From: Pseudomonadales bacterium
Lineage (GTDB): Bacteria > Pseudomonadota > Gammaproteobacteria > Pseudomonadales > UBA7239
DNA: 64,000 nucleotides
Direction of reading: 5' to 3'
Assembly (NCBI GenBank): GCA_041395665.1
Contig: JAWLAB010000001.1
Span: forward strand, 310,001-374,000
How positions within the stretch are numbered: position 1 is the stretch's first letter; each line of letters begins with the position of its first letter. This document shows, in pieces, positions 34,454-44,026 of the stretch. The notes below the pieces were generated by a model. That model was not told the origin of the DNA. It was given only the letters and a program-made list of their open reading frames with translations, and searched no databases. Made by a program: the position numbers and the translations under genes.

Positions 34454-34885
34454 TCATCGTACGCGGATGACCAATGCAATCCCAATCAATAACCAAGGAA
34501 TGCCAATCAGTGCTGAAATTAAGCTTGCTCCGTAAAGCTCCCAGAACTGATTTATTCGTGCCTCTGATGGAGCATCAGGAATAAATACGACAGGGACAGC
34601 TGACCCCTCTGGGTAATTTTCAGGTGACTTAACGCACCAACTATCCGAGAAAATGTAGTGATTCTGCTGATAGTTAAATTGAACAGCTGGACATAAGCGA
34701 CTTCCTAGCTTTGGCCTCCTGCTTGAGTATGTCGGCCGTTCGTATTTAATGATGACGCCCGTTTCAAACACGCCAGATTTCGCTAGTTGCATCGTGCTCC
34801 ATGCTAATTTTGTAGAATAGCCAACAATAGAAAATCCTGGGATGCAAAAAATAAGAAAGAAAATAATTTGCAGCTTTAGTCTCAT
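34454..34885 (-). CDS. DUF3592-type membrane protein
   Basis: A 143-residue protein with hydrophobic helices at both ends (LQIIFFLIFCIPGFSIVGY and LISALIGIPWLLIGIALVI) and a beta-rich middle that includes CPAVQFNYQQNHYIFSDS. This arrangement matches DUF3592 proteins. Function unknown. Base composition is slightly richer in AT than the surrounding core genes. Confidence 0.65.
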   Translation of the reverse strand: MRLKLQIIFFLIFCIPGFSIVGYSTKLAWSTMQLAKSGVFETGVIIKYERPTYSSRRPKLGSRLCPAVQFNYQQNHYIFSDSWCVKSPENYPEGSAVPVVFIPDAPSEARINQFWELYGASLISALIGIPWLLIGIALVIRVR

Positions 34886-34920
34886 AGGCTTCTTGATATC
34901 CGTTCCTGTATTTACCGTCC

Positions 34921-35373
34921 CTAAATCCAGCGCCTTACTTTTTTTGTGTACTGCGTAAATTCATCCCCGAATAAAACCAGCATTGCCCTTTCTTCAGGCA
35001 CAATTTGAAAACGAGTGATGTAGGCAACAAACGCCGCAACACCTAGCAATGTCCACGCCGACCCCAAATAAGATGCCCACGCCAATAAAACCAGCGCCAA
35101 ACCCAAATACATAGGATTTCTCGTTGCGCGGTATACACCCGATGTAACCAAGTGCGTTGCTGTTTCAGGCTTGAGTGGATTTACTGTTGTTTTGGCTTTG
35201 CGAAAAGACAAGATCCCAGCGACTGAAAAACCCGTGCCAGCGATCCAAAAAAGTACGATGCCTATGATTTGTAGGGTGCTTATGGGCTTCTGTGTGCCGG
35301 CAGCTAAAAACAACATAGCAACACCAGCCAAAAAAGCCACGACAGGGGGAGGTATTTTATTTTCTATTTTCAC
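34921..35373 (-). CDS. Isoprenylcysteine carboxyl methyltransferase-like membrane protein
   Basis: A 150-residue integral membrane protein with about four helices and the ICMT/PEMT-type signature TSGVYRATRNPMYLGLALVLLAW followed by PEERAMLVLFGDEFTQY. Bacterial members are membrane methyltransferases of mostly unknown substrate. Prenylated protein substrates are not expected in bacteria, so the name is structural only. Confidence 0.82.
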   Translation of the reverse strand: MKIENKIPPPVVAFLAGVAMLFLAAGTQKPISTLQIIGIVLFWIAGTGFSVAGILSFRKAKTTVNPLKPETATHLVTSGVYRATRNPMYLGLALVLLAWASYLGSAWTLLGVAAFVAYITRFQIVPEERAMLVLFGDEFTQYTKKVRRWI

Positions 35374-35477
35374 TGCGACATCATCCTTAGTGTTTTATCA
35401 CCTACAAACCGTAGATTACATCACTCTATGCCGCAAATGAGGGCTCCCTCCCTCGATGCAAGGCTTTGTGGTTTATT

Positions 35478-36377
35478 TCACTGCACTGGTGATAATGCTT
35501 CTATTGTGTCATTGATTGCTGTGCGGACATCTTCATTGCTTGTCTGCTCTAATACTGTTTTCAACATGGGCACATCAGCCTCCGAGCCTAGCCCTGATAA
35601 AACTTCCGTAGCTTTTATTGCCACATCCGGATTTTTTTCACTCAATCCCAGTTTAATGATTTCAATCGCTGCGCTGTATTCTTCCATTGAAACATTGCTC
35701 AGAATTTCTTGTTTGACTTCGCTGGAGACATTTTCATTGGTAATCAGTTTTGCCATTAACGCAGAATTCGCTGCTGTCGGCTCCATACCAAAAATAATGA
35801 ACGTCTGATCTTCTTTATTTTTTGATAGAAAATATTTCACTTGTTCTTCAGCTGGCATGCTCGAAATTTCTGGCTCTTCCCCGTCCAACTCTGCCATCAT
35901 TTTCTGTACTTCTTCTTGTGTTGGCTGATTGGCTGCTTGCGGCTTTGTTGCCGGTAACTGCGCTGTTGCCGCCTGTTGTGCTGTTGGTTGATAGCGAGTG
36001 ACAGACACGCTTATCGGAAAACTATCTTGCAAGTTAGCAAACTGCATATTGATGGCATACGGTATATCGATAAACGCTGCACTCAATACTTTGCGGAGCG
36101 TTGCATCATTGATATGAATAGTAACGGTTTGTGTGTTATCACCATCAACGGTAATGTTTGCGCCCGTCAGCTTAGACAGCTCCGCCACAAACGCCGAGCG
36201 TGGCATATTTTCAACATTGATCGATAGCAACTCACCATTATGTTGAAACGGTGTTTTTGCTTGCTGTGTTGCGACAGAAAGATTGGCGTCATTGCCTGTG
36301 GTGGGTGAATCTTCTTTGCCGCACGCACCGAGCGAAACGATTGCTGCCAATAAAAAAACACGGTGTAGTGAACGCAT
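35478..36377 (-). CDS. Lipoprotein with STN-like and HEAT-repeat regions
   Basis: A 299-residue lipoprotein (lipobox LGAC, about residues 16-19). Residues 45-130 (LLSINVENMPRSAFVAELSKLTGANI and TVTIHINDATLRKVLSAAF) resemble the secretin/TonB short N-terminal domain. After a Gln/Ala/Pro linker and an acidic segment, helical HEAT-like repeats follow (NPDVAIKATEVLSGLG, DVPMLKTVLEQTSNEDVRTAI). It may be an outer-membrane scaffold; function unknown. The 104 bp downstream show nothing I recognise. Confidence 0.6.
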   Translation of the reverse strand: MRSLHRVFLLAAIVSLGACGKEDSPTTGNDANLSVATQQAKTPFQHNGELLSINVENMPRSAFVAELSKLTGANITVDGDNTQTVTIHINDATLRKVLSAAFIDIPYAINMQFANLQDSFPISVSVTRYQPTAQQAATAQLPATKPQAANQPTQEEVQKMMAELDGEEPEISSMPAEEQVKYFLSKNKEDQTFIIFGMEPTAANSALMAKLITNENVSSEVKQEILSNVSMEEYSAAIEIIKLGLSEKNPDVAIKATEVLSGLGSEADVPMLKTVLEQTSNEDVRTAINDTIEALSPVQ

Positions 36378-36404
36378 TGTGCTCTCTCCTCTGACCTTTA
36401 CGGG

Positions 36405-36429
36405 TTAAAAAACCCGCACAAGGCGGGTT
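36405..36429 (-). terminator. Rho-independent terminator after pntB
   Basis: On the minus strand, stem AACCCGC / GCGGGTT followed by TTTTTAA, about 28 bp downstream of the pntB stop. Confidence 0.85.
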
Positions 36430-36457
36430 TCAGTTCTGTTTGTTAGCTTAGCGGTTA

Positions 36458-37846
36458 TCAATGCCCGCTGCCAGTGAGGGATTTCACCATGTCTTCGACC
36501 ACTTTTTTCGCATCGCCAAAAATCATCATGGTTTTGTCGAGGTAGAACAAATCGTTGTCGAGACCAGCATAACCCACAGCCATAGAGCGCTTGATGACCA
36601 TAACGGTGCGCGCTTTGTTGGCTTCCAAAATCGGCATACCGAAAATGGGTGAGGATGGATCGGTTTTTGCAGCAGGGTTGACGACATCGTTTGCACCGAT
36701 AACCAACACCACATCGGTGGAGGGGAAGTCGCTGTTGATCTCGTCCATCTCTTTGACATCTTCGTACGGCACATCCGCCTCTGCCAACAACACATTCATG
36801 TGGCCTGGCATACGACCGGCAACAGGGTGAATGGCGTAGCGCACATTCACGCCTTTTTCTTTCAGCGCTTCCGCCAATTCTTTTACCGCATTTTGTGCGC
36901 GCGCTTGCGCCATGCCGTAGCCGGGAACGATGACCACGGAATCGGCATTGCCCATCAAAAACGCCGCATCATCTGGCGAGCCGGATTTGTAGTTCTTCTC
37001 TTTGCCGTCATCGCTAGATGCACCAGCAGCTGCCGCGCCAAAGCCGCCGAACAATACATTAAACAGTGAGCGGTTCATTGCACGGCACATAATGTAAGAA
37101 AGAATTGCACCGGATGAACCCACCAAGGAGCCCGCGATAATCAGCATGGAGTTGCTCAGCGTAAAGCCGATACCTGCAGCGGCCCAACCAGAGAATGAGT
37201 TCAACAATGACACCACCACCGGCATATCACCGCCACCGATAGGCGCGATCCAAAAATAGCCCAACACAATCGCTGTGCCGGTCATAATCCAAAATGTCGT
37301 CATGCTTTCTGTGAGAAAGTAATGCACGCCACTGGCCAACATCACAAGAGCCAATGTCGCTTGCACCACTTTTACCCAGCTACCGTGCAGCGATTTCGCC
37401 CATTTTTTGGCTGCCAATTTGCCGAAAGCAAACACCGACGCACTGAAAGTAATCGCACCGATAAAGCAGCCGACAAACAATTCAAAACGGTGAATCGCAT
37501 CGTGTTGCATACCTTCGTGCAGTGCCGCAGCAATCGCAATCAACACTGCCGCCAAACCGACGAGCGAGTGCATCAGGGCAACCGTTTCTGGCATTTGTGT
37601 CATCGGCACCGTGCGTGCACGAAAAATACCCAGCGCTGCGCCCGCTGCCATAGCAGCCAAGATCAAACCCACATTGGGATTGGGTGCGACAAAGAAAGTC
37701 GCCAATACCGCTAGCGCCATACCGATCATGCCGTAACGGTTTCCCATAATGGCCGAAGAAGGCGATGACAAACCACGCAGCGTCAAAATGAAAAGAACAG
37801 CACCAATCAGGTACGCCCAGTTTGCGTAATGAGCAATAGTTTCCAT
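36458..37846 (-). CDS. pntB: NAD(P) transhydrogenase subunit beta
   Basis: A 462-residue membrane subunit of the proton-translocating transhydrogenase, which makes NADPH from NADH using the proton gradient. About eight helices are followed by the NADP-binding domain III, with VIVPGYGMAQARAQNAV, HPVAGRMPGHMNVLLAEA and IGANDVVNPAA. It is the last gene of pntAa-pntAb-pntB. Confidence 0.96.
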   Translation of the reverse strand: METIAHYANWAYLIGAVLFILTLRGLSSPSSAIMGNRYGMIGMALAVLATFFVAPNPNVGLILAAMAAGAALGIFRARTVPMTQMPETVALMHSLVGLAAVLIAIAAALHEGMQHDAIHRFELFVGCFIGAITFSASVFAFGKLAAKKWAKSLHGSWVKVVQATLALVMLASGVHYFLTESMTTFWIMTGTAIVLGYFWIAPIGGGDMPVVVSLLNSFSGWAAAGIGFTLSNSMLIIAGSLVGSSGAILSYIMCRAMNRSLFNVLFGGFGAAAAGASSDDGKEKNYKSGSPDDAAFLMGNADSVVIVPGYGMAQARAQNAVKELAEALKEKGVNVRYAIHPVAGRMPGHMNVLLAEADVPYEDVKEMDEINSDFPSTDVVLVIGANDVVNPAAKTDPSSPIFGMPILEANKARTVMVIKRSMAVGYAGLDNDLFYLDKTMMIFGDAKKVVEDMVKSLTGSGH

Positions 37847-37858
37847 GAGTGCGTCCCC

Positions 37859-38155
37859 TTATTTCTTTTTCTTACGGAACATGTCGAGCATGCGTCCGGT
37901 AACAGCGAAACCGCCAAAAATATTGATGCTGGCAAGAAAAGCCGCCACCGCACCGAGTACGCTGGTGGGCGTGATGGCTTGCAGCGTGCCGTCAGCGGCA
38001 GGGATATACACCGCTTGCAGCATCGCGCCGACAATAATGATGCTCGACAGCGCATTGGTCACCGCCATTAATGGCGTGTGCAGTGCGGGCGTTACGCCCC
38101 AAACAACGTAGTAGCCGACAAAAATTGCCAGCACGAAAATGGTGATAATTTCCAT
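37859..38155 (-). CDS. pntAb: NAD(P) transhydrogenase subunit alpha 2 (PntAb)
   Basis: A 98-residue membrane subunit with three helices (IFVLAIFVGYYVVWGV; MAVTNALSSIIIVGAML; GAVAAFLASINIFGGFAVTGRML). It corresponds to the C-terminal membrane part of enteric PntA, here a separate gene as in Rhodospirillum and Pseudomonas. Confidence 0.95.
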   Translation of the reverse strand: MEIITIFVLAIFVGYYVVWGVTPALHTPLMAVTNALSSIIIVGAMLQAVYIPAADGTLQAITPTSVLGAVAAFLASINIFGGFAVTGRMLDMFRKKKK

Positions 38156-38179
38156 GATGATTTTTTCTCCGCGCTGAAA

Positions 38180-39313
38180 TTAATTAGGCTTTTTGTAGAT
38201 GACTTGGCCGCCGTCGACAATGATTGTCGGCTTCACCATTTCATCTTCACGATTGAGCTTCAACGATTTACTTTCTTTATCGTGCATCGGCTCTAAAAAA
38301 TTCACCATGTTGCGTGCGTACAGCGCAGAAGTTTCTGCAGCAACCAAAGCGGGAATATTGGTTTCGCCAATAATTTTTACGCCGTTGGCTGTGGTGACTG
38401 TTTTGCCAGACTCTGAACCTTCAACATTGCCACCCGTTGATGCGGCCATATCGACAATCACTGAACCGGGTTTCATTTTTGCAACGGTTTCTGCTTTCAC
38501 CAACACCGGCGCTTTGCGGCCAGGAATTTGCGCGGTAGTGATAACGATGTCGGCATTGCTGACCGATTTATCCACCACGACCGCTTGATCGCGCACATAC
38601 TCTGGCGACGGCACCCACGCGTAACCACCCGTGCCCAGCGCTTTGGCTTTTTCTTCTTCACTCATCGGCACATCCATCCATTTACCGCCGAGTGATTCCA
38701 CTTGTTCTTTCGCCGCAGGACGCATATCTGACGCTTCAACCACTGCACCTAAACGCTTCGCCGTGGCAATCGCTTGCAAACCGGCAACACCCACGCCGAG
38801 CACAACGACGCGCGCCGGTTTTACCGTACCCGCTGCGGTCATCAACATCGGGAACATGCGTTGATATTCATTCGCCGCCATCAACACCGCTTTGTAACCG
38901 GCGACATTCGCTTGCGAAGAAAGAATGTCTGAACTTTGCGCGCGCGTAATACGAGGAATCAACTCCATCGCTACACAAGTTAAACCTTTTGCTGCGTAAG
39001 TATCGAGATTGTCATTCGCGTGCGGTGCAAATGCCGCCAGCACAATCGCACCTGATTTCATCAAGCCCGCTTCTTCAGCCGTTGGCGCGACAACTTTTAA
39101 TACGATGTCGGCATCTTTCACAGCATCTGCTGCAGAGGATGCAACGCTCGCGCCCGCTGCGGTGTACTGCTCATCGGGATAACTCGCCGCAACACCCGCG
39201 CCGCTTTGCACCACGACTTCGTAGCCGAGTGCGGTGAATTTTTTTGCCGTCTCCGGCGTGGCTGCAACACGGTTTTCACCGGCTGCCGTTTCTTTGATAA
39301 CGCCAATCCGCAT
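38180..39313 (-). CDS. pntAa: NAD(P) transhydrogenase subunit alpha 1 (PntAa)
   Basis: A 377-residue soluble NAD(H)-binding subunit (domain I). It starts with MRIGVIKETAAGENRVAATPE, carries the dinucleotide-binding VVVLGVGVAGLQAIATAKRLGA and the mobile-loop region, and resembles alanine dehydrogenase. First gene of the pnt operon; divergent from the enoyl-CoA hydratase gene. Confidence 0.96.
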   Translation of the reverse strand: MRIGVIKETAAGENRVAATPETAKKFTALGYEVVVQSGAGVAASYPDEQYTAAGASVASSAADAVKDADIVLKVVAPTAEEAGLMKSGAIVLAAFAPHANDNLDTYAAKGLTCVAMELIPRITRAQSSDILSSQANVAGYKAVLMAANEYQRMFPMLMTAAGTVKPARVVVLGVGVAGLQAIATAKRLGAVVEASDMRPAAKEQVESLGGKWMDVPMSEEEKAKALGTGGYAWVPSPEYVRDQAVVVDKSVSNADIVITTAQIPGRKAPVLVKAETVAKMKPGSVIVDMAASTGGNVEGSESGKTVTTANGVKIIGETNIPALVAAETSALYARNMVNFLEPMHDKESKSLKLNREDEMVKPTIIVDGGQVIYKKPN

Positions 39314-39476
39314 GGGGATCTCCCTTGGATGTTGCTTGAAAGGCGGCGAGGATACACAAAAAGCACTGATAGCTCCAACAGAAAAACCGAAAACGATGCA
39401 CGCTAGACCGTTGATTCACAAACTTTTTTTGTAGTTTTTTTACAGCTATGATGCTCGTTCTTCCATTCCTTTTTTG

Positions 39477-40214
39477 ATGGCTACCATGCATTTCCAGCAT
39501 ATTTTCTACAGCGTCGATGAACACATCGCCACAATCACTCTCAATCGCCCCGAAGTGCTCAACGCCTACACCCCCGATATGGGCGATGAAATCGTGGCTG
39601 CCTTTCGCGCCGCAGAAAAAGATAAGGGGGTGCGCGCCGTGATTTTGACGGGAGCGGGCGAGCGCGGTTTTTGCGCCGGTGCCGATCGCGTCTACCTGCA
39701 AAAGCCCTTGCCAGAAGGCACGCGCTTGATTGGCGATGAAGAGCTGATTCGCTCGTTTCCGCTGGAGCTAGCCAACTTTCCCAAGCCGACCATCGCCGCC
39801 ATCAACGGTCATGCGGTGGGCATCGGTATGACCATGATCCTGCCGGTGGATATGCGTGTGGCAGCCGACCACGCCAAGCTGTCCCTCAACTTCGCCAAGC
39901 TGGGCATCATGCCAGGGTTAGGGAGCACCAACTTACTGCCGCGTATCGTCGGCATGGCGAAGGCGCAAGAGCTACTGCTGACCGCCCGCGCCCTGACCGC
40001 CAAAGAGGCGGGTGAGATCGGCTTGGTCAACCATGTCGTGCCCGCCGACAAACTGATGGCCAAGGCGCGCGAGCTGGCCTTGCAATGTGCGGAGTGCAAT
40101 CCCGCCACGCAGAAGTTCATCAAACGCGCTTTGCATTTTGGAGCCGCCACTTCCTTGGAAGACGCGCTCGCCAATGAACAGAACAGCGTGCCCTTGTTGC
40201 GGGCGGAGCAGTAG
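39477..40214 (+). CDS. Enoyl-CoA hydratase/isomerase family protein
   Basis: A 245-residue crotonase-fold protein. The oxyanion-hole blocks are GERGFCAGADRVYL and AAINGHAVGIGMTMILPVDMRVAA, and the second Glu expected for hydration is not obvious in LNFAKLGIMPGLGSTNLLPRIVG, so an isomerase or other crotonase reaction is possible. The ATG at 39477 lacks a strong ribosome site; ATG 39486 is an alternative. The role in fatty-acid or amino-acid degradation is inferred only. Confidence 0.88.
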   Translation: MATMHFQHIFYSVDEHIATITLNRPEVLNAYTPDMGDEIVAAFRAAEKDKGVRAVILTGAGERGFCAGADRVYLQKPLPEGTRLIGDEELIRSFPLELANFPKPTIAAINGHAVGIGMTMILPVDMRVAADHAKLSLNFAKLGIMPGLGSTNLLPRIVGMAKAQELLLTARALTAKEAGEIGLVNHVVPADKLMAKARELALQCAECNPATQKFIKRALHFGAATSLEDALANEQNSVPLLRAEQ

Positions 40215-40316
40215 GCATAGCTCAGCGGACTGATTCCTCCCTCTTTAAACACGGCCTCTTTGCCACAATATACAGCTACAATTCTCCCCCTCGTTTTTCC
40301 TGCCCCGAGATTGCTC

Positions 40317-43300
40317 ATGCAAGATGTTTCGCTCGACGATAAGTACACCCTCGAATCCGGCCGCATTTTTATCACCGGCTCTCAAGCACTGGTGCGCCTG
40401 CCCATCATTCAACGCATTCGCGATGAAAAAGCGGGCTTGAATACCGCCGGTTTTATTTCCGGTTATCGCGGCAGCCCACTGGGCATTTACGACTTGCAGT
40501 TGTGGAATGCGAAAAAACATTTGGAAGATCATCACATTCATTTCGAGCCCGGTGTGAATGAAGATTTAGCGGCGACTTCCGTGTGGGGTTCGCAGCAAGT
40601 GAATTTAATTGACGGCGCGAAATACGACGGCGTGTTTGCGATTTGGTACGGCAAAGGCCCCGGTGTGGATCGCTCGGGCGATGCCATCAAGCACGGTTCT
40701 TACAGCGGCACTTCGCAACACGGCGGTGTGTTGTGTTTGGCGGGTGACGACCACGGTGCAAAATCTTCTACGATTGCACATCAATCCGAGCACGCGTTTT
40801 TACATTTTTCGATGCCGGTGTTGAACCCTGCCACCGTGCAGGATTATCTCGATTTTGGTTTGTACGGTTTTGCGATGTCGCGCTATTCCGGTTGCTGGAT
40901 TGGTTTTATTTGCGTCACCGATACCGTGGAATCTTCAGCATCTATTTATGTTGATCCGCATCGCGTAGAAATTAAATTACCGGAAGATTTTACTGTCGAG
41001 CCGGGCTCACTGAGCAGCGCGTTTGGCGTGATGCCGCTGATTGCAGAAAAACGACAATTTCAACAGCGCTTACTCGCCGCGCAAGCCTTTGCGCGCGCCA
41101 ATAAACTCGACAAAGTGGTGCTCGGTGGCAAAAACAAAAAGCTCGGTATCGTCACCACCGGCAAAGCGTATTTGGATGTGCGCGACGCACTGGAAGAATT
41201 AGGCGTTGATGAGGCGCGCGCCGAACAACTCGGCATTGCCATTTACAAAGTGGCGATGACTTGGCCGTTAGAACCACAGGGCTTGCGCGAATTTGCTGAC
41301 GGCTGCGATGAACTGTTGATCATCGAAGAAAAACGCTCATTCATGGAAGATCAAATCGCCAAAATTTTGTTCAACTTGCCTGCAGAAAAACGCCCGTTGT
41401 TGACTGGCAAATTTGATGAAGTGGGCACACCCTTAGTGCCATCCGAAGGCGAATTGGATGCATCAACCGTTGCACGCATTATTGGTGATCGTTTACTGAA
41501 GCGCGTTGCTGATGAACAAATCGAAAATTATTTGAAACCGAATGCTTGCGGCGTGATTGCAGCAAGTGGTGCAACCAATTTAATGCGTATGCCGAGCTTC
41601 TGTTCTGGCTGCCCGCACAACACCTCCACCAATGTGCCGGAAGGTTCAATTGCGATGGGCGGCATCGGCTGTCACGGCATGGCGGTGTGGTTGCCAGAGC
41701 GCAAAACCAAATCGCTGTTCCAAATGGGCGGTGAAGGTGCACCGTGGATCGGTCAAGCGCCGTTCACCAACACCAATCACATTTTCCAAAACTTGGGCGA
41801 TGGCACTTATTTCCACTCCGGCTTGCTCGCCATTCGCGCCACCGTTGCGGCAAAAGTGAATATCACGTTCAAAATTTTGTTGAATGGCGCTATCGCTATG
41901 ACAGGCGGCCAGCCAATTGAAGGCTCGCATTTGGAAGGCGAAATCACTGCACCGGAAGTGGCGCATCAAGTGACCTCCGAAGGCGCGAAAAAAGTTGTAC
42001 TCGTTTCTGACGATATTGAAAAACACGACCGCAGCAAATTCCCGCCGCACACCGAGTTTTATCATCGCGATCACCTCGATGAGGTGCAGCGCGAATTGCG
42101 TGAGATTCCCGGCACCACCGTGATCATTTACGATCAAACTTGTGCCACAGAAAAACGCCGTTTGCGTAAACGCGGCAAATTTCCTGATCCCGATAAAAGA
42201 ATCTTTATCAACGAATTGGTGTGCGAAGGTTGCGGCGACTGCTCGGTGCAATCCAACTGTATCGCCATCGAACCGATTGAAACGGATTTCGGTCGCAAAC
42301 GCCGCATCAATCAATCGTCATGCAACAAAGATTACTCCTGCCCGAAAGGTATGTGCCCGAGCTTTGTCACTGTGCATCGTGGCAAACCACGCAAAATGAA
42401 AAAAGGCGCAGCCACCGCGCAATTGGAAGCGGATCTGTTTGCACATATTCCGCAACCAACACTGCCGAGTTTGGAACAGCCTTCTAACATTTTGATCACC
42501 GGTATCGGCGGCACTGGCGTAGTTACCATCGGCGCGCTGCTCGGTATGGCATCGCATTTGGAAGGCAAAGGTGTTTCTTGTTTGGATGTGGTGGGTCTGT
42601 CGCAGAAAAACGGTCCTGTCACTAGCCACATTCGTATCGGCAAAACGCCAGAAGATTTGCACGCCGTGCGCATCGCGACACAGCGTGCCGATTTAATTCT
42701 CGGTTGCGATATTGTGGTTACTGCCGGCATGGAAGCGATATCCAAAATTCAGAAAGGTCGCACCAACTTGGTGGTGAATAGTTTTGTCGCACCGACCAGC
42801 GAGTTTGCCTCCAATCCAAACTTGGATTTGTCCAGCTCGACCATGGAAAAAGCGCTGCAAAACAACGCCGGTGTTGAACACACTTTCGTGATTCCCGCTG
42901 CGCAATTAGCCACCGCGCTGTTCGGCGATGCGATTGCCTCCAACTTGTTCCAAGTCGGTTTTGCGTGGCAAAAAGGCTTCATCCCGCTGTCGCTGGAATC
43001 CATTATGAAAGCGATCGAAATGAACGGCGTGTCGGTGGAAATGAACAAGCGCACCTTCCAATGGGGACGCATGGCGGCACACGACATGAGCAAAGTGTTG
43101 GAAGCGGCGCGTCCACAAATGATGGGCGAGTTGGAAGTCAAACCGAAAACTCTGCCCGAATTGATCGCGCATCGCATGACGCATCTCACCGGCTACCAGA
43201 ACGCCGCGCTGGCAGAAAAATACAAGGCGCTGGTCGAAAAAGTAGCCGCCGTGGAAAAAGAAAAATTCGGCAGCGACGAGTTGGCAAAAGCGGTAGCAAC

Positions 43301-43820
43301 CTACTACTCGAAATTGTTGTCCTACAAAGATGAGTATGAAGTTGCGCGTTTGTACAGCAGTGGCGAATTCCGCAAAAACTTGGAAAAACAATTTGAGGGC
43401 GACTACGAGTTAGAAGTGCATCTCGCACCGCCATTGTTGTCGCGCCGCGATCCGCTCACTGGTCGTTACAAAAAAACTACTTTCAACGAAGGTATGTTCA
43501 AAGCGTTTGAAGTGTTAGCGAAATTCAAATTCCTGCGCAACACGCCATTCGATATTTTTGGCTACTTCCCACACCGCAAAATGGAGCGCGAGTTGATCAC
43601 GCATTACGAGCAATTGGTCAACGAAGTGTTGTTGCCAAAACTCAACGCAGACAACTACGCCACCGCCATCAAAATCGCAAAATTGCCAGAAGAAATTCGC
43701 GGCTACGATGTGGTGAAAGATGAACACATCGCTCGCGTACGCGTGAAAGAACAACAATTGTTGGCGGAGTTTAATAACCCGACCAAGCCACAAGTGGTGC
43801 AGTTAGCACAGGCGGGTTGA
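40317..43820 (+). CDS. Indolepyruvate ferredoxin oxidoreductase-type fused enzyme
   Basis: A 1167-residue fused 2-oxoacid:ferredoxin oxidoreductase. The N-terminal half carries the pyrimidine/PP domains of thiamine diphosphate binding (SGYRGSPLGIYD; GGIGCHGMAVWLPE; GGEGAPWIGQAPF; FKILLNGAIAMTGGQ). Iron-sulfur ligands follow (CEGCGDCSVQSNC; CPKGMC), and the C-terminal gamma-like domain begins ITGIGGTGVVTIGALLGMA. Members oxidise indolepyruvate and other aryl or branched 2-oxoacids to acyl-CoA with ferredoxin reduction. ATG 40317 (MQDVSLDDKYTLESGRIF) is the family start; a longer frame is unsupported. It lies 100 bp after the enoyl-CoA hydratase gene. Confidence 0.9.
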   Translation: MQDVSLDDKYTLESGRIFITGSQALVRLPIIQRIRDEKAGLNTAGFISGYRGSPLGIYDLQLWNAKKHLEDHHIHFEPGVNEDLAATSVWGSQQVNLIDGAKYDGVFAIWYGKGPGVDRSGDAIKHGSYSGTSQHGGVLCLAGDDHGAKSSTIAHQSEHAFLHFSMPVLNPATVQDYLDFGLYGFAMSRYSGCWIGFICVTDTVESSASIYVDPHRVEIKLPEDFTVEPGSLSSAFGVMPLIAEKRQFQQRLLAAQAFARANKLDKVVLGGKNKKLGIVTTGKAYLDVRDALEELGVDEARAEQLGIAIYKVAMTWPLEPQGLREFADGCDELLIIEEKRSFMEDQIAKILFNLPAEKRPLLTGKFDEVGTPLVPSEGELDASTVARIIGDRLLKRVADEQIENYLKPNACGVIAASGATNLMRMPSFCSGCPHNTSTNVPEGSIAMGGIGCHGMAVWLPERKTKSLFQMGGEGAPWIGQAPFTNTNHIFQNLGDGTYFHSGLLAIRATVAAKVNITFKILLNGAIAMTGGQPIEGSHLEGEITAPEVAHQVTSEGAKKVVLVSDDIEKHDRSKFPPHTEFYHRDHLDEVQRELREIPGTTVIIYDQTCATEKRRLRKRGKFPDPDKRIFINELVCEGCGDCSVQSNCIAIEPIETDFGRKRRINQSSCNKDYSCPKGMCPSFVTVHRGKPRKMKKGAATAQLEADLFAHIPQPTLPSLEQPSNILITGIGGTGVVTIGALLGMASHLEGKGVSCLDVVGLSQKNGPVTSHIRIGKTPEDLHAVRIATQRADLILGCDIVVTAGMEAISKIQKGRTNLVVNSFVAPTSEFASNPNLDLSSSTMEKALQNNAGVEHTFVIPAAQLATALFGDAIASNLFQVGFAWQKGFIPLSLESIMKAIEMNGVSVEMNKRTFQWGRMAAHDMSKVLEAARPQMMGELEVKPKTLPELIAHRMTHLTGYQNAALAEKYKALVEKVAAVEKEKFGSDELAKAVATYYSKLLSYKDEYEVARLYSSGEFRKNLEKQFEGDYELEVHLAPPLLSRRDPLTGRYKKTTFNEGMFKAFEVLAKFKFLRNTPFDIFGYFPHRKMERELITHYEQLVNEVLLPKLNADNYATAIKIAKLPEEIRGYDVVKDEHIARVRVKEQQLLAEFNNPTKPQVVQLAQAG

Positions 43821-43821
43821 T

Positions 43822-43885
43822 AACAACCCTAGGCGGACACCTCAAACAGCCTGCGTCAATGTAGTGTTGTTTGAGGTTGGTTGTT
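43822..43885 (+). repeat. Large imperfect inverted repeat between oxidoreductase and GIY-YIG genes
   Basis: Nested pairs AACAACC/GGTTGTT (43822-43828 with 43879-43885) and ACCTCAAACA/TGTTTGAGGT (43839-43848 with 43868-43877). No T run follows, so a standard terminator is unlikely. GCGTTAGC directly after the repeat and TAACAAC at its start recall attC boxes, but the arm geometry is not typical. Rest of the 206-bp gap shows nothing else. Confidence 0.6.
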
Positions 43886-44026
43886 GTGCGTTAGCTCAGC
43901 TCTCAACTGACAAGTAAAGAGACATGTCTTATCAATCACTGATAAAAGCGCGGCTTACGGATGATATAGAACAGAGCCGTAAGGGATTGTAGTTGCCTTT
44001 GTGTAAATCGAAACATGGAATAAATC

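Noticed and set aside
43822..43885. The large inverted repeat as a Rho-independent terminator
   Set aside because: No T run follows the stem on either strand, although it may still reduce read-through.
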